This document shows positions 10,021 through 22,687 of a stretch of 64,000 nt of DNA, in pieces (the first letter of the stretch is position 1; each line of letters opens with the position of its first letter). Origin of the DNA: Eurosta solidaginis (lineage: Eukaryota; Arthropoda; Insecta; Diptera; Tephritidae). Both the position numbers and the translations under genes were made by a program. The stretch covers positions 170,328,672 to 170,392,671 of the forward strand of contig NC_090322.1 of the NCBI RefSeq assembly GCF_040869045.1, written 5' to 3'. The notes under the pieces are model-generated. The model searched no databases and was not told where the DNA came from. It saw nothing but the letters and a program-made list of their open reading frames with translations.

Positions 10021-11460
10021 CCCTGCAAAATTTTTTCATTTTCTTCTACTTAATATGGTAGGTGTCACACCCATTTTACCAAGTTTTTTTCTAAAGTTAT
10101 ATTTTTCGTCAACAGACCTATACAATTACCATGTTTCATCCCTTTCTTCGAATTTGGTATATATCGAAAAAGTGGGCGTGGTCATAGTCGGATTTCGGCC
10201 ATTTTTTACACCAATACAAAGTGAGTTCTCAGATAAGTACGTGAACTGAGTTTGGTAAAGATATATCGATTTTTGCTCAAGTTATCGTGTTAAGGGCCGA
10301 GCGGAAGGACAGACGGTCGACTGTGTATAAAAACTGGGCGTGGCTTCAACCGATTTCGCCCTTTTTCACAGAAAACAGTTATCGTCCTAGAATCTAAGCC
10401 TCTACCAAATTTAACAAGGATTAGTAAATTTTTGCTCGACTTATGGCATTAAAAGTATCCTAGACAAATTAAACGAAAATGGGCGGAGCCACGCCCATTT
10501 TGAAATTTTCTTTTATTTTTGCATTTTGTTGCACCATATCATTACTGGAGTTGAATGTTGACATAATTTACTTATATACTGTAAAGATATTAACTTTTCT
10601 TTTAAAATTTGAATTAAAAAAATTTTTTTTTAAAAGTGGGCGTGGTCGTTCTCCGATTTTGCTAATTTTTATTAAGCAGACATATAGTAATAAGAGTAAC
10701 GTTCCCGCCAAATTTCATCATGATATCTTCAACGACTGCCAAATTACAGCTTGCAAAACGTCTAAATGACCTTCTTTTAAAAGTGGGCGGTGCCACGCCC
10801 ATTGTCCAAAATTTTACTAGTTTTCTATTCTGCGTCATAAGTTCAACTCACCTACCAAGTTTCATCGCTTAATCCGTATTTGGTAATGAATTATCGCACT
10901 TTTTCGATTTTTCGAAATTTTCGATATCGAAAAAGTGGGCGTGGTTATTGTCCCATATCGTTCATTTTAAATAGAGATCAGAGATGAGTGCCCAGGAACC
11001 TACATAACAAATTTCATCAAGATACCTCAAAATTTACTCAAGTTATCGTGTTAACGGACAGACGGACGGACGGACGGACGGACATGGCTCCATCGAATTT
11101 TTTCGATACTGATGATTTTGATATATGGAAGTCTATCTATCTCGATTCCTTTATACCTGTACAACCAACCGTTATCCAATCAAAGTTAATATACTCTGTG
11201 AGCTCTGCTCAACTGAGTATAATTAGGGAGTTTTCTCTGTCAAGAAACCAAAGAAAATGTAGAAAGTTTTTCATTTTACTGCCAAAAGTTGTCTACACAT
11301 TTGTGCCAGATTTGCAGATGATGAAATTCGAAGGTTCTAGGCGTTAAAAAGGAGCAGAAATGACAGTTTGTATGGGGTACCACCGATATCTATGATTTTT
11401 TCTGACAACTATACATGGTATATACGTAAGCATTTGATGAAATTTGAAGCTTATAGCTGT
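10018..11460 (+). repeat. Duplicated 1.44-kb block A (right copy), containing a 5'-truncated Alpha
   Basis: This repeats 4887-6328. It enters Alpha abruptly at CCCTGCAAAATTTTTTCATT, directly after the block B end TGATAAAATCA, so TCA is shared by both sides of the junction. Alpha continues to its normal end at 11222, and the Beta sequence then runs on past 11460, where the left copy is broken. The same duplicated 119-codon frame (10988-11347) is present and is not considered a gene. Confidence 0.9.
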
Positions 11461-11925
11461 TAAAAAGGGGCAGTAATTACGAAAAGCTTGTTATCTGAAC
11501 AATCGGTTGTGGGGGATATACGCTATATACACGACCGATCTCATTCATTTTTTCAGACAACAATATGTACAATATACTAAAGCATATGGTGAAGTTTGAA
11601 GCTTCAATCTGATAAATTGAGAAAGATATGACAAAAAGTCTCTTTTCTGAAAAATCGGTTATATGGAGGAAATATGCTATAGTGGTCCGATCCGGCCGGT
11701 TCCGACATATGTCTAACCGTCACCTAAATATACCCACTCACCAAATTTTAACAATATAACTCAAAAATTGTGGGACTACATAGTTTGCAGACAGACGGAC
11801 ATGGCTAAATCAACTCAGCTCTTCATCCTAATCATTTCGGTATAGTTATTGGTGGGTCTATATCTTTTCCATTAAGGACTTACAATTTTTTTTTTTCATT
11901 TTCATGAAATGTATAAAAAACAAAA
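11222..11925 (+). repeat. Beta repeat block, second copy
   Basis: Beta units with ATGGGGTACCACCGATATC, AACAATCGGTTGTGGGGGAT and GAAAAATCGGTTATATGG are followed by GACAGACGGACATGGCTAAA and TTCATGAAATGTATAAAAAA. It has the same module order as 2443-3277 but is more diverged. No coding capacity. It is followed by about 130 bp of AT-rich DNA before the next Alpha. Confidence 0.7.
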
Positions 11926-12058
11926 CTTTTGTGTGCGCGTAGTTTTAAAAACATTGCTCTTAAAATTATTCCAAGAATATATTAATTAATTAAATACCCC
12001 GTCTCGTGCAATTAATTCATCCACGAACAATATAGAACATATTAAGTGATAAATAAAA

Positions 12059-14375
12059 AACAAGTAAGGAAGGTTAAGTTCAGGTGTAACCGAACATTAC
12101 ATACTCAGTTGAGAGCTATGGTGGCAACATAAGGGAAAATAAACCTGTAGGAAAATGAACCGAGGGAAACCCTGGAATGTGTTTGTATGACATGTGTATC
12201 AAATGAAAGGCATTAAAGAGTATTTTATGAAGGAGTGGGCCATAGTTCTATAGGTGGACGCCATTTAGGGATATAGCCATAAAGGTGGATCAGGGTTGAC
12301 TCGAGAATGCGTTTGTATGATATGGGTGTCAAATGAAAGGTGTTAATGAGTCTTTTAAAAGGGAGTAATCCTTAGTTTCATAGGTGGACGCCGTTTCGAG
12401 ATATCGCCACAAAGGTGGACCAGGGGTTAGAATTTGTTTATACAATATGGGCATCAAACGAATGGTGTTAATGAGTATTTTAAAAGGGAGTGGGCCTCAG
12501 TTCTATAGGTGGACGCCGTTTCGAAATATCGCCATAAAGGTGGACCAGGGGTGACTCTAGAATGTGTTTGTACGATATGGGTATCAAATTAAAGGTATTA
12601 ATGAGGGTTTTAAAAGGGAGTGGTGGTTGTTGTATAGGTGGTCGCATTTTCGAGATATCGCCATAAAGGTGACCCTAGAATTTGTTTGTACAATATGGGT
12701 ATCAAACGAAAGGAGTTAATGAGTATTTTAAAAGGGAGTGGGCCTTAGTTCTATAGGTGGACGCCTTTCCGAGGTATCGCCATAAAGGTGGACCAGGGGT
12801 GACTCTAGACTTTGTTTGTACGATATGGGTATCAAATGAAAGGTGTTAATGAGTATTTTTAAAAGGGAGTGGGCCTTCGTTCTATAGGTGTTCGCCTTTT
12901 CGAGATATCGCCATAAAGGTGGACCAGGGGTGACTCCAGAATGAGTTTGTACGATATGGGTATCAAATTAAAGGTATTAATGAGAGTTTTAAAAGGGAGT
13001 GGTGGTAGTTGTATATGTGAAGGCGTTTTCCAGATATCGACCAAAATGTGGACCAGGGTGACCCAGAATATCATCTATTGGATACCGCTAATTTATTTAT
13101 ATATGTAATACCTGCCAAGATTTTAAGGGTTTTTGATTTCGCCCTGCAGAACTTTTTCATTTTCTTCTACTTAATATGGTAGGTGTCACACCCATTTTAC
13201 AAAGTTTTCTCTAAAGTTATATTTTGCGTCAATAAACCTATCCAATTACCTTGTTTCATCCCTTTTTTCGTATTTGATATAGAATTATGGCATTTTTTTC
13301 ATTTTTCGTAATTTTCGATATCGAAAAAGTGGGCGTGGTCATAGTCGGATTTCGTTCATTTTTCATACCAAGATAAAGTGAGTTCAAGTAAGCACGTGAA
13401 CTAAGTTCATTAAAGATATGTATGTCGATTTTTGCTCAAGTTATCGTGTTAACGGCCATGCGGAAGGACAGACGGACGACTGTGTATAAAAACTGGGCGT
13501 GGCATCAACCGATTTCGCCCATTTTCACAGAAAACAGTTAACGTCATAAAATCTATGCCCCTACCAAATTTCAAAAGGATTGATTAATTTTGGTCGACTT
13601 ATGGCGTTAAAAGTATCCTAGACAAATTAAATGAAAAAGGGCGGAGCCACGCCCATTTTGAAATTTTCTTTTATTTTTGTATTTTGTTGCACCATATCAT
13701 TACTGGAGTTGAATATTGGCATAATTTACTTATATACTGTAAAGATATTAAATTTTTTGTTAAAATTTTACTTAAAAAAATTTTTTTTTAAAAGTGGGCG
13801 TGGTCCTTCTCCTATTTTGCTAATTTTTATTAAGCGTACACATAGTAATAGGAGTAACGTTCCTCCAAAATTTCATCATGATATCTTCAACGACTGCCAA
13901 ATTACAGCTTGCAAAATTTTAAATTACCTTCTTTTAAAAGTGGGCGGTGCCACGCCCATTGTCCAAAATTTTACTATTTTTCTATTCTGCGTCATAAGTT
14001 CAACTCACCTACCAAGTTTCGTCGCTTTATCTGTCTTTTGTAATGAATTATCGCACTTTTTCGGTTTTTCGAAATTTTCGATATCGAAAAAGTGGGCGTG
14101 GTTATAGTTATCGTTCATTTTAAATAGCGATCTGAGATGAGTTCCCAGGAACCTACATACCAAATTTCATCAAGATACCTCAAAATTTACTCAAGTTATC
14201 GTGTTAACGGACAGACGGACGGACGGGCATGGCTCAATCAAATTTTTTTCGATCTGATTATTTTGATATATGGAAGTCTATATCTATCTCGATTCCTTTA
14301 TAACAATGTACAACCAACCGTTATCCAATCAAACTTAATATACTCTGTGAGCTCTGCTCAACTGAGTATAAAAAT
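12059..14375 (+). mobile_element. Alpha element, copy 2
   Basis: It opens AACAAGTAAGGAAGGTTAAG and closes TCTGCTCAACTGAGTATAAAAA. The 130-bp array (12170-13060) has about seven units. The 152-bp ladder follows with GTGGGCGTGG motifs, then the (GACG)n run and GGGCATGGCT near 14212-14232. It is more diverged from copy 1 than blocks A are from each other, so it is an older insertion. A 158-codon frame at 13631-14107 spans several ladder modules and is an artefact of AT-rich repeat sequence. Confidence 0.8.
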
Positions 14376-14864
14376 GTCCCAAAAAGTTATTTACATGGTT
14401 TCCCCTTTTCATTTTTGCATAAATTAATTATTAAACTGTCTGAGTTTATTGCTTATAAATTCTTAACACGCTGCATTTATTTTGTAAGCGTTTGTCGTCA
14501 GAATTTTTAATTCTTTCCTGTTTCATTGTTTTATTTCCAATTATTTATCGCTTAAGCATTTCGAAATTTTAAAACGTAAAACTGATCACACCTTTTTTTA
14601 ACAAAATTTATGTGGTTATCACAATTTATGTATTAAGTATGCGTTATGTTTAATTAATTTACTATGTATGATAAGTGTTAAACAACATTATCATAATTGC
14701 CTTAAGTGTTAAATAAATATGTATTTACTAACTAGCAATTATTATAAATACATAATTGATTAAATCACACACATAAATTAACGTAAGAATAGATCATTCA
14801 AACTTGTAATTGGAATTAGGCAACATAAAAGTGTTCTCATTAAGTGAGGGCTACGTAAGGTCGA
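14376..14864. other. AT-rich DNA without recognised features
   Basis: About 490 bp of AT-rich sequence lies between Alpha copy 2 and the LOA fragment. No coding, RNA or repeat signature was recognised. Confidence 0.4.
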
Positions 14865-15800
14865 ACTGGCCGGTACGTGAGGATCTCACATAAACGAAAT
14901 AAGTCCGCACTGTCACCAGAAGTTTGCTCAATGAACAAACGGAAAACCCTATCAGAAAGCAGAGCCTATGTTGTTAAAAAGCTCCACCCTCTTGACAAAT
15001 ACTAGAAGCTTTATAGGATCTATGCTTCTTCCTGCTTCTAGATCTGATAGCTGTGCCACTTCTAATAGTTGGAGCCCTAGCCTGGCGAGCACAGGGTTCG
15101 ATCAAAAAACTTACTCGATCATTTCTTCCTCCCACCCGTACTTCCTACATCTGCTATCACTTACAAGAAGTAAGTGTCTAGTCAGAATACCCATAATAAG
15201 CTCAGGGTCCGCTCTTTATACGAGTAACTTCGTCAGGTTTTAAGACCTGCCATCTTGCAGCCCCGCTTTTGGTTCGACGCTTTTCCTGCTTGGTCGATAA
15301 TGTGCATCTCCCTCCTTCTTTTAATCTTGTTCAAACTTCGAGGGATGCGCCCTGTTTAGTTAGCTCATCCGCTTTTGCATTACCATCTGTTCCCATATGC
15401 CCAGGAACCCAATATGGATATTTTTCTCTTTCCCAATACCTTCCAGGGATTGCTTTCACTATAACCCACTTTGAGATGTTGTGCTATATGATATTATAAA
15501 TTGACGCGGCTGCAATTTCTTCTGCTTTAGTCTCGGCTACTAATTCCACCTGGAAAACACTACACTATAGTGACCTGGCAGCTGTAGGATCTTTCTTTTC
15601 GGATCAGCGAATTATACCGCAAATCCCATACCTTCCATACTTTGGAACCATCGGGGGACACGTGCATATCCTCGTCTAATATTTGGGCACACTTGCTACA
15701 ATGTTCCACCTCATTTGGAGCTCTAAGAGCCCCTTCGTCTCTTCCACCTATATTGTGACTCTAAGAGCCCTTCGAAGCGCAAATAAGAGTCTGTTCATCC
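14865..15800 (-). pseudogene. LOA-type LINE, 5'-truncated copy (RNase H and C-terminal region)
   Basis: The sequence parallels the 3' portion of the large LOA LINE at 56820-57850. Shared blocks include CGAACTGGCCGGTACGTGAGG, CAAATACTAGAAGCTT and TTCCTACATCTGCTATCACT. Read on the minus strand near 15350-15420 it gives PYWVPGHMGTDGNAKADEL, the end of an RNase H domain with the last catalytic aspartate in the (N)AKADEL motif. The zinc-knuckle region follows. Frames are broken throughout and the reverse transcriptase is absent. A local duplication of the GGAGCTCTAAGAGCCC block lies near 15718-15775. Confidence 0.85.
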
Positions 15801-16437
15801 TGTATTTGATAACGCTTACCCATATGGTCACAATTATTTTTGTATTTTGGTTTTCAGATTATCAGAACTATATATGCATACCTATATGGCGGGAAAGATC
15901 ATATTATTTTCAAGTTATCGCTTCATGGAACGTGGATTTCCATTTCTCATTTTTTTAATAAACGACCATAGAAAGAAGTTTCTTATTTAGCACATAATTG
16001 GTTTTCATAATGGTAAGGACACTGCAGATAGCCCAAGGTCGAAATGGGGTTTCTGTAATACCAAAATTGACAAGAGCATAGTGGCCATTATGTTAGTTGT
16101 TTTTTATCCACTCCTTGTCCACACGGCAACTTATTCCGGCTCAAAATATTTCACCCCTTTGTTCGCAAAGTGCCACAGATGTGAACAGACGTTCCTTAGT
16201 TCATTCGCCATTCCTTTCGTAGCAGCAAATCAGCAAATGCTTCTGTTACAACTGCAGTAATATTTCCGGCAACACTGTTTTTGTTTCGAATGACATCAGG
16301 AAATCAAATTTTCTTAAAAATATCTCTGTATTTATTTGTTTGAATGAAATTGTTTGCTTTAAATTTTTGACGTAGTTCAGCACTTAGTTTGAGGTTGAAT
16401 AAGGAATGAAGGAGTGAACTAAGAAAGAGAGGCGCCG
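15801..16437. other. Unassigned DNA
   Basis: No coding region or repeat was recognised in this ~640-bp interval. Confidence 0.35.
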
Positions 16438-16439
16438 CG

Positions 16440-18270
16440 TGGACGTACTATATCATAATCGAATGAACCAAGATCCCGCATTCTGGAATTGTTGTTTTTG
16501 TAATCGAATTTGAAAAAGAAGTTTGATGACGTAGCGCTTTTGAAAATTTTCAATTTATTACATTTCTCTCATGTTTCGCTACCAGTGTTCGGAGTATTTA
16601 AAACTGTTACCTGAGTAAACGACTACGCCGGAGTAAAAATTAAATTTTCGGAGTATATTTTTTCTTCCTTTTTGAAAGCGCGCGAACTAACATCAAATTG
16701 ATTTGGTGGCTTGGCAAACCTTTCGATTGTGTTTTTGCCATGAAATGTTTCTCAGCAAAAAAGGTATCTGCCTTATCAGATGCACATGGAGTCGGCCTGA
16801 AACGTGTAGAATGATCAATTAATGGTCCCATTAACACACCACATTCTATCTCCCCGGATATTTATGGCGAAAAAATATTATTATTATTATTTTCGGTTTC
16901 AAGACCGGGGCAGATTCCTGCAGGAACGATAATGGCGACCTGGTAACTGACGTACAGAGTGTGAGGGAAGACGAACCCGATACCCCGATCGCCGATGATG
17001 AAAAACACTCCCCGCCATCCAATATCACGGCTAAAAAATTACATGGTGCCAAGTAATGATGGGATACCCGCCGGGATGTTCAAACATAGAGGCGAAGAGT
17101 TCGTATAAGATAAAGAAGCAAAAAAAAAGTGGGTATTGCAGTAAATTTGGACAAGACGAAGTACTTGCTGTCATCGTTGCCTTTGTAGCCACGTCACTCT
17201 TGATGCATATAAATTCAAGATTGTGAAGGATTTCATTCATTTGGGAAGCAGCATTAAAAGCAAAAACAATGTCGGCCTAGAAATCAAACAGAGAATAACT
17301 CTTGCCAACAAGTGCTTCATTAGGCAATCGAAAAGTAAAGTCCTCTCTCGACGAACAAAATTCTCGCTCTACAAGTCACTCATCATACCTGTCCCGATGT
17401 ATGGCGCGGAATCATGATGATGAGATGGCTCTTGGAGTATTCGAGAGAAAAGTTCTCCGGAAGGTTTATATTCCTATCCGTGATATCGACGGCGATTATC
17501 GAACTAGCAATAACTAATGATGAGCTATATGAGCTTTACGCAGATATGACGATAGTGCAGCGATTGAAAATCCAAAGGCTCCGTTAGCTAGGGCATGTTA
17601 TGTGGGTGAACGAATACGCTCCAGCAGTTTGTGAACAGAGGAAAGAGAAAACCTTCACTGAGTTGGGAGAGACAGTTGGAGGAAGATTTGACCTCGCTTG
17701 GTGCCCCAATTAGCGACTGTTATCGCAAAACAGGCTTAGGTGCCCTCACTGACTCAACGTACTTCATTTTTATATAAAACTTCATGTATGTTGAATTTTT
17801 GCAGGATTTACAGATCGCGCCCGGACACATTTTTTGTTTACATTTTACTCCTTCCTTTCTCATTCCGTACGAAAAAAGTACAAAAACTGTGAGTCAAATG
17901 TGAACAAACATGTCTTAAGATACAAACAATGAATTCCCGTCATTTCATCCAATCGTCACTTGTAAACAAACAGATTTTCATACGTATACAATACAAACTT
18001 CAACCAAAAGAAATGACTTAGTAATACTATTTAGTTTTCAACTCGAACCAAATAAACCTTTAAAAAAAAAAAAAATGTAGTAGGAGGTAAGAGCGGAGCA
18101 AAATAATCCGATTGGAATGAAGTCTGAACACTGCGTCAGCAATGAAACATATTGTCAAAAGCGTGACGTAACGCCGAGAAAATTTATTTCACAGCTAACT
18201 ATGATTTTTTGCTCTCTCATTTTTTAATGCGGGATCTGTTTATTGGTTCATGATACTATACGATATCAAG
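16440..18270. mobile_element. Candidate inverted-terminal-repeat DNA element (interrupted)
   Basis: The left end (TACTATATCATAATCGAATG, AACCAAGATCCCGCATT, then TGACGTAGCGCTTTTGA at about 16440-16545) is mirrored on the opposite strand by the right end near 18145-18270. There the reverse complement reads GTATAGTATCATGAACCAAT, AGATCCCGCATT and TTACGTCACGCTTTTGAC. The arms are imperfect, with small indels. No transposase was recognised; an RTE-type LINE fragment occupies the interior. I infer an old non-autonomous DNA transposon of about 1.8 kb that received a LINE insertion. Confidence 0.5.
17125..17755 (+). pseudogene. RTE-type LINE, C-terminal ORF fragment
   Basis: The plus strand gives in succession AVNLDKTKYLLSS, VKDFIHLGSSIKSKNNV, EIKQRITLANKCF, LSRRTKFSLYKSLIIPV and PMYGAES. 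After a frame change come ALGVFERKVLRKVY and DELYELYADMTIVQRLKIQRL. This order (thumb region plus the LRWLGHV-type C-terminal segment) is characteristic of RTE-like LINE polymerases in flies. Stops and frameshifts break it several times, and the catalytic RT part is missing. The C-terminal segment is homologous to the insertions at 42119-42509 and 30304-30522. Confidence 0.85.
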
Positions 18271-18467
18271 GTCTGAGCGCAGTTCCGTTTTATTTTTTTA
18301 TTTAAAAATTAACAGCTGATAATCGAAATAATTAAAAAAAATTTGGGATCTTCTATAGAGAAACTTTTGACATTTTTCATGAATATATCACCGTCTTATT
18401 TGTTTTATAAATAATCATACTTTGTTAATATTTTTATTTATTATTAACGCTAATTCAATCAAGCATA
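18271..18467. other. AT-rich DNA flanking piggyBac relic
   Basis: Short AT-rich interval with no recognised feature. Confidence 0.35.
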
Positions 18468-18471
18468 TTAA

Positions 18472-19990
18472 CCCTTAGACTACTCGTGGCTTAAATGGTC
18501 GCTAACGCTATGTTGTGGTCTGACAGACCACAAGGTAATACATACGTGCCACTACCCAAAAAAAGTAATTGAACAAACCAAATGTGTTACAATGTTTATT
18601 TAATTTAAAAATATAGTCAAGAATTGTTCCAACAATGTATAAATGTTAATTTTTTTTAAATTAATATGCCAGTCTGAATGAAAATAGACTCGTATAAGTC
18701 CCTAGTTCGAGGAGTCTCTTGGTGTTTCTTCAACAATGCATTTGAAACACACTTTACTTGAGTGCGAATCACAAACCGGAGATTTACATTTCATGCAATT
18801 GAAACGCGGTTCCTGTTTCTTTTATCCTGCTTATAGCAAATACGACAACCAGGCCGGTTAGAGGCAGATGGGACATATATAGGCAAATTATTTTGTATTG
18901 GCACTGAAGATGGAGGCTCAAGAGAAATTGTTTATAAGAATACTAATAAAGTTTAAAAAAATCATTTAACTTACGAAAGTATTGAAAAATTTCATGGCAT
19001 CTTTGATATGCTGGAATCGCGATATATTCGGCTTGGCTGCTCGTAACTCCGTGTGGGGTTTAACCAATTTATGTGCTAAGTCAATAAAAATTTCCGTTGT
19101 TTATCAGTTCCCCTCTTTGGTGATAGTTCATCAAATATGATGAAAGAAGCGAGCGCTGAAACGTTCAGCATGTTGTTGAAGAAAGCAAGTGGCCAGCGCT
19201 TTGTTTGGCGTTTGCAAGAGTAAAATGATATCATTTGATCCATGGTATCTACTCCCGCCTCATACTTATTGTAATCTAATATTTGCAGGGGCTTGCTGGT
19301 ATCGCCATTAACGTTGGAAGTGTAATGTTCGGTTGAAATAAGAATGACAGATTTATTTTTCTTTGCCAAGATGCTGCTATTCAGTAGACGAGTAGAAGAT
19401 GCAGGCAATTCTGGTGGAATGAATCTTTTATTCTTACGAACAGTTCCAACGAAAGCCAAGTATTTCGACATAAGACCGCTAGCTAATTCTAGTGATGAAA
19501 AAAAGTTGTCAGCGTATATATTTATTGAACTATGTCCATCATGAACTAAGTCCATCACAACCCGTTGACCTTGATTTATTTCCATAGGTGTATTGCTTAG
19601 TTTACCAGTATAAATTTGACCCTTCAATGGATAATTGGATGTTGAGTCACAAGCCTACTAAACGTTGATTTCATACTTTTCAGGCTTCGATGGAATATAC
19701 TATATAAACTTGGTTCTTCAACGATAAGCAAACAGCTGCTCATCAACTGTTAAGGGCGCAGTTTTTACGCTGTGGTCTGACAGACCACAACCTGGAAAAA
19801 CGCACATATAACACAAAAAATATTTTTTACACAAAAAATTAGACAAACGACATTGTTCTATACTGAATAGAAACTCCTCATGGAACTTTATAAAGTCATA
19901 AGGCAGTTTGTCGAGATATGTTGGGGAACACAAAAATTTTTATTAAAATTTTTGAAAATGGTCTATCAGACCACAACGCTAATCCTAAGG
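18472..19990 (-). mobile_element. piggyBac family element, internally deleted, TTAA-flanked
   Basis: The left end is TTAA (18468-18471) followed by CCCTTAGAC; the right end is CCTAAGG followed by TTAA (19991-19994). TTAA flanking and near-mirror C(C)CTTAG termini are the piggyBac signature. Subterminal TGTGGTCTGACAGACCACA lies at about 18513-18532, and a matching motif is near the right end. At 1.52 kb it is shorter than an autonomous element (commonly 2.3-2.6 kb). The part from 18997 rightward is duplicated in block B. Confidence 0.85.
18705..19933 (-). pseudogene. piggyBac transposase remnant with C-terminal zinc-binding tail
   Basis: It holds the same 183-codon core as the block B copy (19627-19076), with YADNFFSSLELASGLMSK, GVDTMDQM and KRWPLAFFNN. 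This copy also keeps the cysteine-rich C-terminus at about 18875-18715. On the minus strand this reads PGCRICYKQDK and, after a frame change, CMKCKSPVCDSHSSKVCFKC. That C-x2-C ... C-x2-C pattern matches the piggyBac C-terminal DNA-binding finger. The region between core and finger is disrupted, TVDEQLFAYR lies upstream in another frame, and two tandem stops precede the core. Non-functional. Confidence 0.9.
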
Positions 19991-22687
19991 TTAAATGTTG
20001 TTAATTTTTTAAATAAACATTAGTCTGAAGTGCTACCAAAATAATGAACTTAATTTTAAAATCTAAACTAAAAAGAGTAATTGACTTGCATTGCAATTTA
20101 ATTGGCCATAAAAAAGGCGATTATGGTAATACAAGAATAAAATAATTAAAAAAAATGTTTTAAGTTAAGCGGTTTTATTGAAAACAATACTTACATGAAA
20201 TAATAATAATACGAAAAGCTAGAAAATAATTAGGTAGGTCCTAGGTACTAGTCATCACACTCCTTATCAATTTAGGGCGTTGATCAGACAATTAAATAAA
20301 TGCGTTGGGCGCGTGAAATTTCTAAAAATGTGAGGCGTAGCATAACCTGATTAAGGTTCAGTTGGTTTTACTTATGACTATCAATAGAAATATGACGCGT
20401 CCAACGCTTTTATTTAATTGTCTGATCAACCCCTAGATTGATAAGGAGTGTGATGACTAGTACCTAGGACCTACTTAATTATTTTCTAGCTTTTCGTATT
20501 ATTATTACTTCATGTAAGTATTGTTTTCAATAAAACAGTTTAACTTAAAAATTTGTTTAAAATTATTTTATTTTCAAGTTTTTAGTCTTTATTTAAATGC
20601 CTATTATTTCTCATTCTATTTAGTTCATTTAGTGACTCATTATTACAAGGACTATTTCCTGACAATTTGTTACAACCTAAGTCCTCAATACATAATCCTT
20701 CCAAAGACTTTACTCGACTCTGCGCCACGTATGCTTGTCTCTCCTCCAACTCCAAAATATTTTGATGTCACTTCTGCCGGACTGTATGTAATATTTGTTC
20801 CAAATATGAGCCAAATCGGACATCATAGGTCGCTTTCTATTCATGTATGTATTATGTGTTCCAAATATGGACCAAATCAAATCGGACCACAAATACGATT
20901 TTTGTGAATATCTCGATCCTAGCGCCACCTAGCGACGATTTTTTTGATAGGTCGCTTTCTATTCTTGTATGTATTATGTGTTCCAAGCATGAGCCAAGTG
21001 GGACCACAAATACGATTTTTGTGAATATCTCGATCCTTGCGCCACCTAGCGGCGATTTTTTCTTATTATTGCATTGTCATCGGGTTCTGAACTATATTCC
21101 AAGTTTCAAGCTTGTAGCTTATCGGGAAATTACTTAAATTTCAATTACAAGATTCGTTCACAACGGCCGTGCGGCCGTGCATGCGGCCTGCCTGTCAACT
21201 CAAGCTAAATAAAACCGTTTAAAAAAGAAATAATAGTCAACGAATAGCATACACAATAGCCGGTAAAGACTGATGCTAAATCAGAATCGATCGCATCGAG
21301 CGAACTGCCGATTTGTTTTACAATTTGAAATATCAACAAACTTTGGTAGCTACTTTTTTTGCACACAATCAAAGGCGGGAACTTATTTTGTTACAAAGGC
21401 TATACATACATACATAGAAATGTTACATTAGAGATGTTACGGAAGTGCATTAAGCGTTAAACGAAGTGGGATGTAAAAAAAAAGCTTTACAAATCCGATG
21501 TAATAGGAACTGAAATAAGAAGATGAAACAGCGAATATGAAGCTTTTATGATATCCACTACATTACTCGCGAATAACCCTCTTCGCATCTTTGCCTTTCA
21601 GTAGGGTCGCGATACAAACAGTCTAAGCTCCGTAGCATCCCTAATAACATATCTACACCTAGATCTGTAACTGTTAAGATTTATTAAATCTCATATTTTA
21701 ACCTGCACTGCCTCCACTGTAGTTTTATTTTTTCGTGTTGAAAAAACTATCAACTCGGGCTACGTGCACAATTTGAATTTTTGTGAAGTTTTTCAGTCAC
21801 AAAAAAAATTACATTTTTGAATTAAACACATACATTTTCACATGTTTTACAAAGCAAAAACATATCTCAATATTGCATTTTGATACACTTCTTATTTTAC
21901 TCACGTTTGGCAATAAAAAGCTTAACTTGAAAATCTTGAAAAAAAAAAAATCTGTCATACATGAATTTAAAACTGCTCCTACCTTAAGATATTTTCCTAT
22001 CAAAAAATTATATGACATATGAATATAAGGTTCCAATTAAGGCAATTTCGACTTAAATTGAGTGGTGTTCATACAACTCAATTTAGCTTACACAATACTA
22101 ATTTGATAGCTGGTTGGCTCATCTCTAAAGCAACAACATACCTTTGTTCAGACTGTCAAAAAGTGCGTGTTGGGATTAGGAGAATGGAATGGAATAAAAC
22201 ACAAAACTTTGAAATTTTGGTGTGTTGTGAGCAAATGTGTCCAATGCTTTGGTTTCATTTTGAGTTTGCCATATTCTTTTGACAATCCCTACTCCAGTGA
22301 AATGAAAAAAATTAAATCAACCATAAAGTTGAGTCATGCGTCACTGACGTTTAAATCTACTCAATAAACACACTTTACAAGGTTGCATTTGCAGTTTGAA
22401 ACAATTTATTACGCAATTTTGTTTAAATTGGCAATTTATTATATGATAAATTGCGTAACAAATTGCCCAAATGGTATAAATTACCAATTTGGTGTATGTT
22501 TTTACATAGTATAAAACTTGCAAGATTTAACGTTAACCCCTTTTAGATGCCTAAATCTCGAATAAAGCTGTAAGTGGAGATATGCTTTAAAAATAAAAAA
22601 TTTTACGCAGATACTTATATGTATGAGGCACCAGGCAACACAAATTCTTAAAACTAACTACACTGAAAGAAAAAGCTGATAAAATCA
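18997..22687. repeat. Block B', partner copy of block B
   Basis: This is the likely source of block B, because here the piggyBac element is continuous on its left side and the right-hand repeat (CTACACTGAAAGAAAAAGC) continues past 22687 into AACAGAATTTCGAG. It contains the piggyBac 3' part, the palindrome (20154-20556), the short tandem repeat (20827-21067) and AT-rich sequence, in the same order as block B. Confidence 0.9.
20154..20556. mobile_element. ~400-bp near-palindromic fold-back element (B' copy)
   Basis: Duplicate of 7487-7889, with the same arm structure. One arm difference, CAATTTAGGGC here against CAATCTAGGGC there, slightly lowers arm pairing. Confidence 0.85.
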
